Shown piece after piece: positions 4,588-5,454 of a stretch of 5,454 nucleotides of DNA (positions are counted from its first letter, which is position 1; each line of letters starts with the position of its first letter). The position numbers and the translations under genes were made by a program. Under the pieces are notes generated by a model, which saw only the letters and a program-made list of their open reading frames with translations, did not search any database and was not told the DNA's origin. The stretch is from Clostridiales bacterium (GTDB taxonomy: Bacteria > Bacillota > Clostridia > Oscillospirales > CAG-272). Location: positions 1 to 5,454 of the forward strand of contig DXYE01000158.1 in NCBI GenBank assembly GCA_019415985.1. Direction: 5' to 3'.

Positions 4588-5454
4588 TTAGTCATCATAA
4601 CGAAGATATGCACCCTTCATAGGGCTGGCGGCGTGTTCGCTGAAGAGTCTCAGCGTACCGCGCTTATAGCGGCGAGGCTTCGGCTTCCAAGCGGCTCGGC
4701 GCTGTGCCAAAATCTGCGCCATTTCTTCGGCAGACTTTCGCTCGCCTTTTACGCCAATAATGTTCAGCTTACGCGCCGGAACATCAATTTCGATCAAGTC
4801 GTCTTCTTCCACAAGGGCGATAGGGCCGCCAGTTTGTGCTTCCGGGCTGCAATGGCCGATTACCGGGCCGGTAGATGCACCAGAAAAGCGCCCATCTGTG
4901 ATCAGCGCAATGCTACGGCCAAGTTCTTTGTCAGAACTGATAGCCTCACTGGTATAAAACATCTCCGGCATACCGCTGCCCTGCGGTCCCTCATAGCGGA
5001 TGAATACTGCATCGCCTTTTTGCACTTTGTGGTGCAGCACAGCATCCAGGCAGTCTTCTTCGCTGTCAAAGGGACGTGCACGCAGTACAGCTTTGAACAT
5101 TTCCTTCGGACATGCAGTATGCTTAATAACAGCTCCCTCCGGCGCAAGGTTTCCACGCAGCACGGCGATGCTTCCATCGGTGCCGATGGGGTCAGAAGCC
5201 GGACGGATGATGTCTGCGCGGGTAAGCTTTAAGCCGCAGCGTGCATTTGCCTCATCCAAAAGCTGTTGGCAGTGTTCATAGAAACCATCTGCCTTCAGTT
5301 TATCCAAATTTTCTCCCAGTGTCTTTCCGGTAACTGTGAGGGCATCCAGATGCAGCACATCACGAATTTCTTCCATGATGGCAGGTACACCGCCTGCATA
5401 GTAGAAGAATTCTGCGGGCCAACGGCCTGCCGGACGAATGTCCAACAGATATTT
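4588..5454 (-). CDS. ilvD: Dihydroxy-acid dehydratase, IlvD/Edd family (C-terminal part)
   Basis: IlvD removes water from 2,3-dihydroxy-isovalerate or its methyl homologue to give the 2-keto acid precursors of valine, leucine, isoleucine and pantothenate, using an Fe-S cluster. The 288 residues seen are about the C-terminal half of a usual 550-570; the frame is open to the window edge (it begins KYLLDIRPAG), so the start and the N-terminal cluster cysteines lie outside. Family motifs in order are FYYAGGVPA, PIGTDGSIAVLRGNLAPEGA, FIRYEGPQGSGMPEM, ITDGRFSGASTGPVIGH followed by CSPEA, GGPIALVEEDDLIEIDVPAR, and RRAAWKP. The residues around RYEGP and DGRFSG, which form the substrate and metal site in the family, are intact. 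The tail (LRLFSEHAASPMKGAYLRY) differs from the SASTGA-type ending of many IlvD proteins, so a paralogue acting on a related sugar acid is possible. No other ilv gene is visible. Confidence 0.88.
   Translation of the reverse strand, partial: KYLLDIRPAGRWPAEFFYYAGGVPAIMEEIRDVLHLDALTVTGKTLGENLDKLKADGFYEHCQQLLDEANARCGLKLTRADIIRPASDPIGTDGSIAVLRGNLAPEGAVIKHTACPKEMFKAVLRARPFDSEEDCLDAVLHHKVQKGDAVFIRYEGPQGSGMPEMFYTSEAISSDKELGRSIALITDGRFSGASTGPVIGHCSPEAQTGGPIALVEEDDLIEIDVPARKLNIIGVKGERKSAEEMAQILAQRRAAWKPKPRRYKRGTLRLFSEHAASPMKGAYLRYDD

Noticed and set aside
4570..5232. Long + strand frame (220 codons) opposite the dehydratase gene
   Set aside because: It is the shadow of the strongly conserved IlvD-family frame, with no ribosome binding site or family resemblance.

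Overview
The window looks like an accessory region of a gut-type Firmicutes (class Clostridia, plausibly Oscillospiraceae/Ruminococcaceae). This is an inference from four things: strong AGGAG or G-rich ribosome binding sites, an IS1182-type transposase with the Clostridia-style N-terminus, GTAGGGGCG palindromic intergenic repeats of the kind I associate with that group, and the sequence style of the IlvD-family protein. No rRNA, tRNA or CRISPR array was seen.

Layout. Positions 1-290 hold two adjacent composite palindromic repeats (33-127 and 165-272), each with GTAGGGG/CCCCTAC at its outer ends. Next comes an IS1182-family insertion sequence (about 292-2156). It has a perfect 21-bp hairpin just ahead of the gene, a full-length DDE transposase (384-1979) on the + strand, a terminator-like hairpin after the stop codon, and a probable right end folded into an imperfect hairpin. 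Positions 2157-2716 contain no intact gene. They hold a hairpin flanked by 14-bp direct repeats and two open stretches without start codons that look like remains of degraded genes.

A compact two-gene module follows. On the + strand is a Fic-family AMP-transferase (2747-3637) with an N-terminal helix-turn-helix, a canonical Fic motif and a built-in inhibitory motif. Its promoter region carries a perfect 12-bp inverted repeat that could be its own operator. On the - strand, converging on it, is a small serine recombinase (3615-4340). The two genes overlap tail to tail by 23 bp, and the best terminator for the fic gene lies inside the recombinase coding sequence. The module reads as mobile or recently acquired cargo between the IS and the chromosomal backbone.

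The right end (4588-5454, - strand) is the C-terminal half of a dihydroxy-acid dehydratase (IlvD/Edd family). It has its own intrinsic terminator at 4487-4534 and its 5' part lies beyond the window. It is the only core-metabolism gene here and probably marks the return to chromosomal backbone.

The best candidates for something less described are the HTH-Fic fusion with its putative operator, its pairing with a serine recombinase whose antisense strand carries the fic terminator, and the paired palindromic repeats whose stem sequences differ while the pairing is kept.
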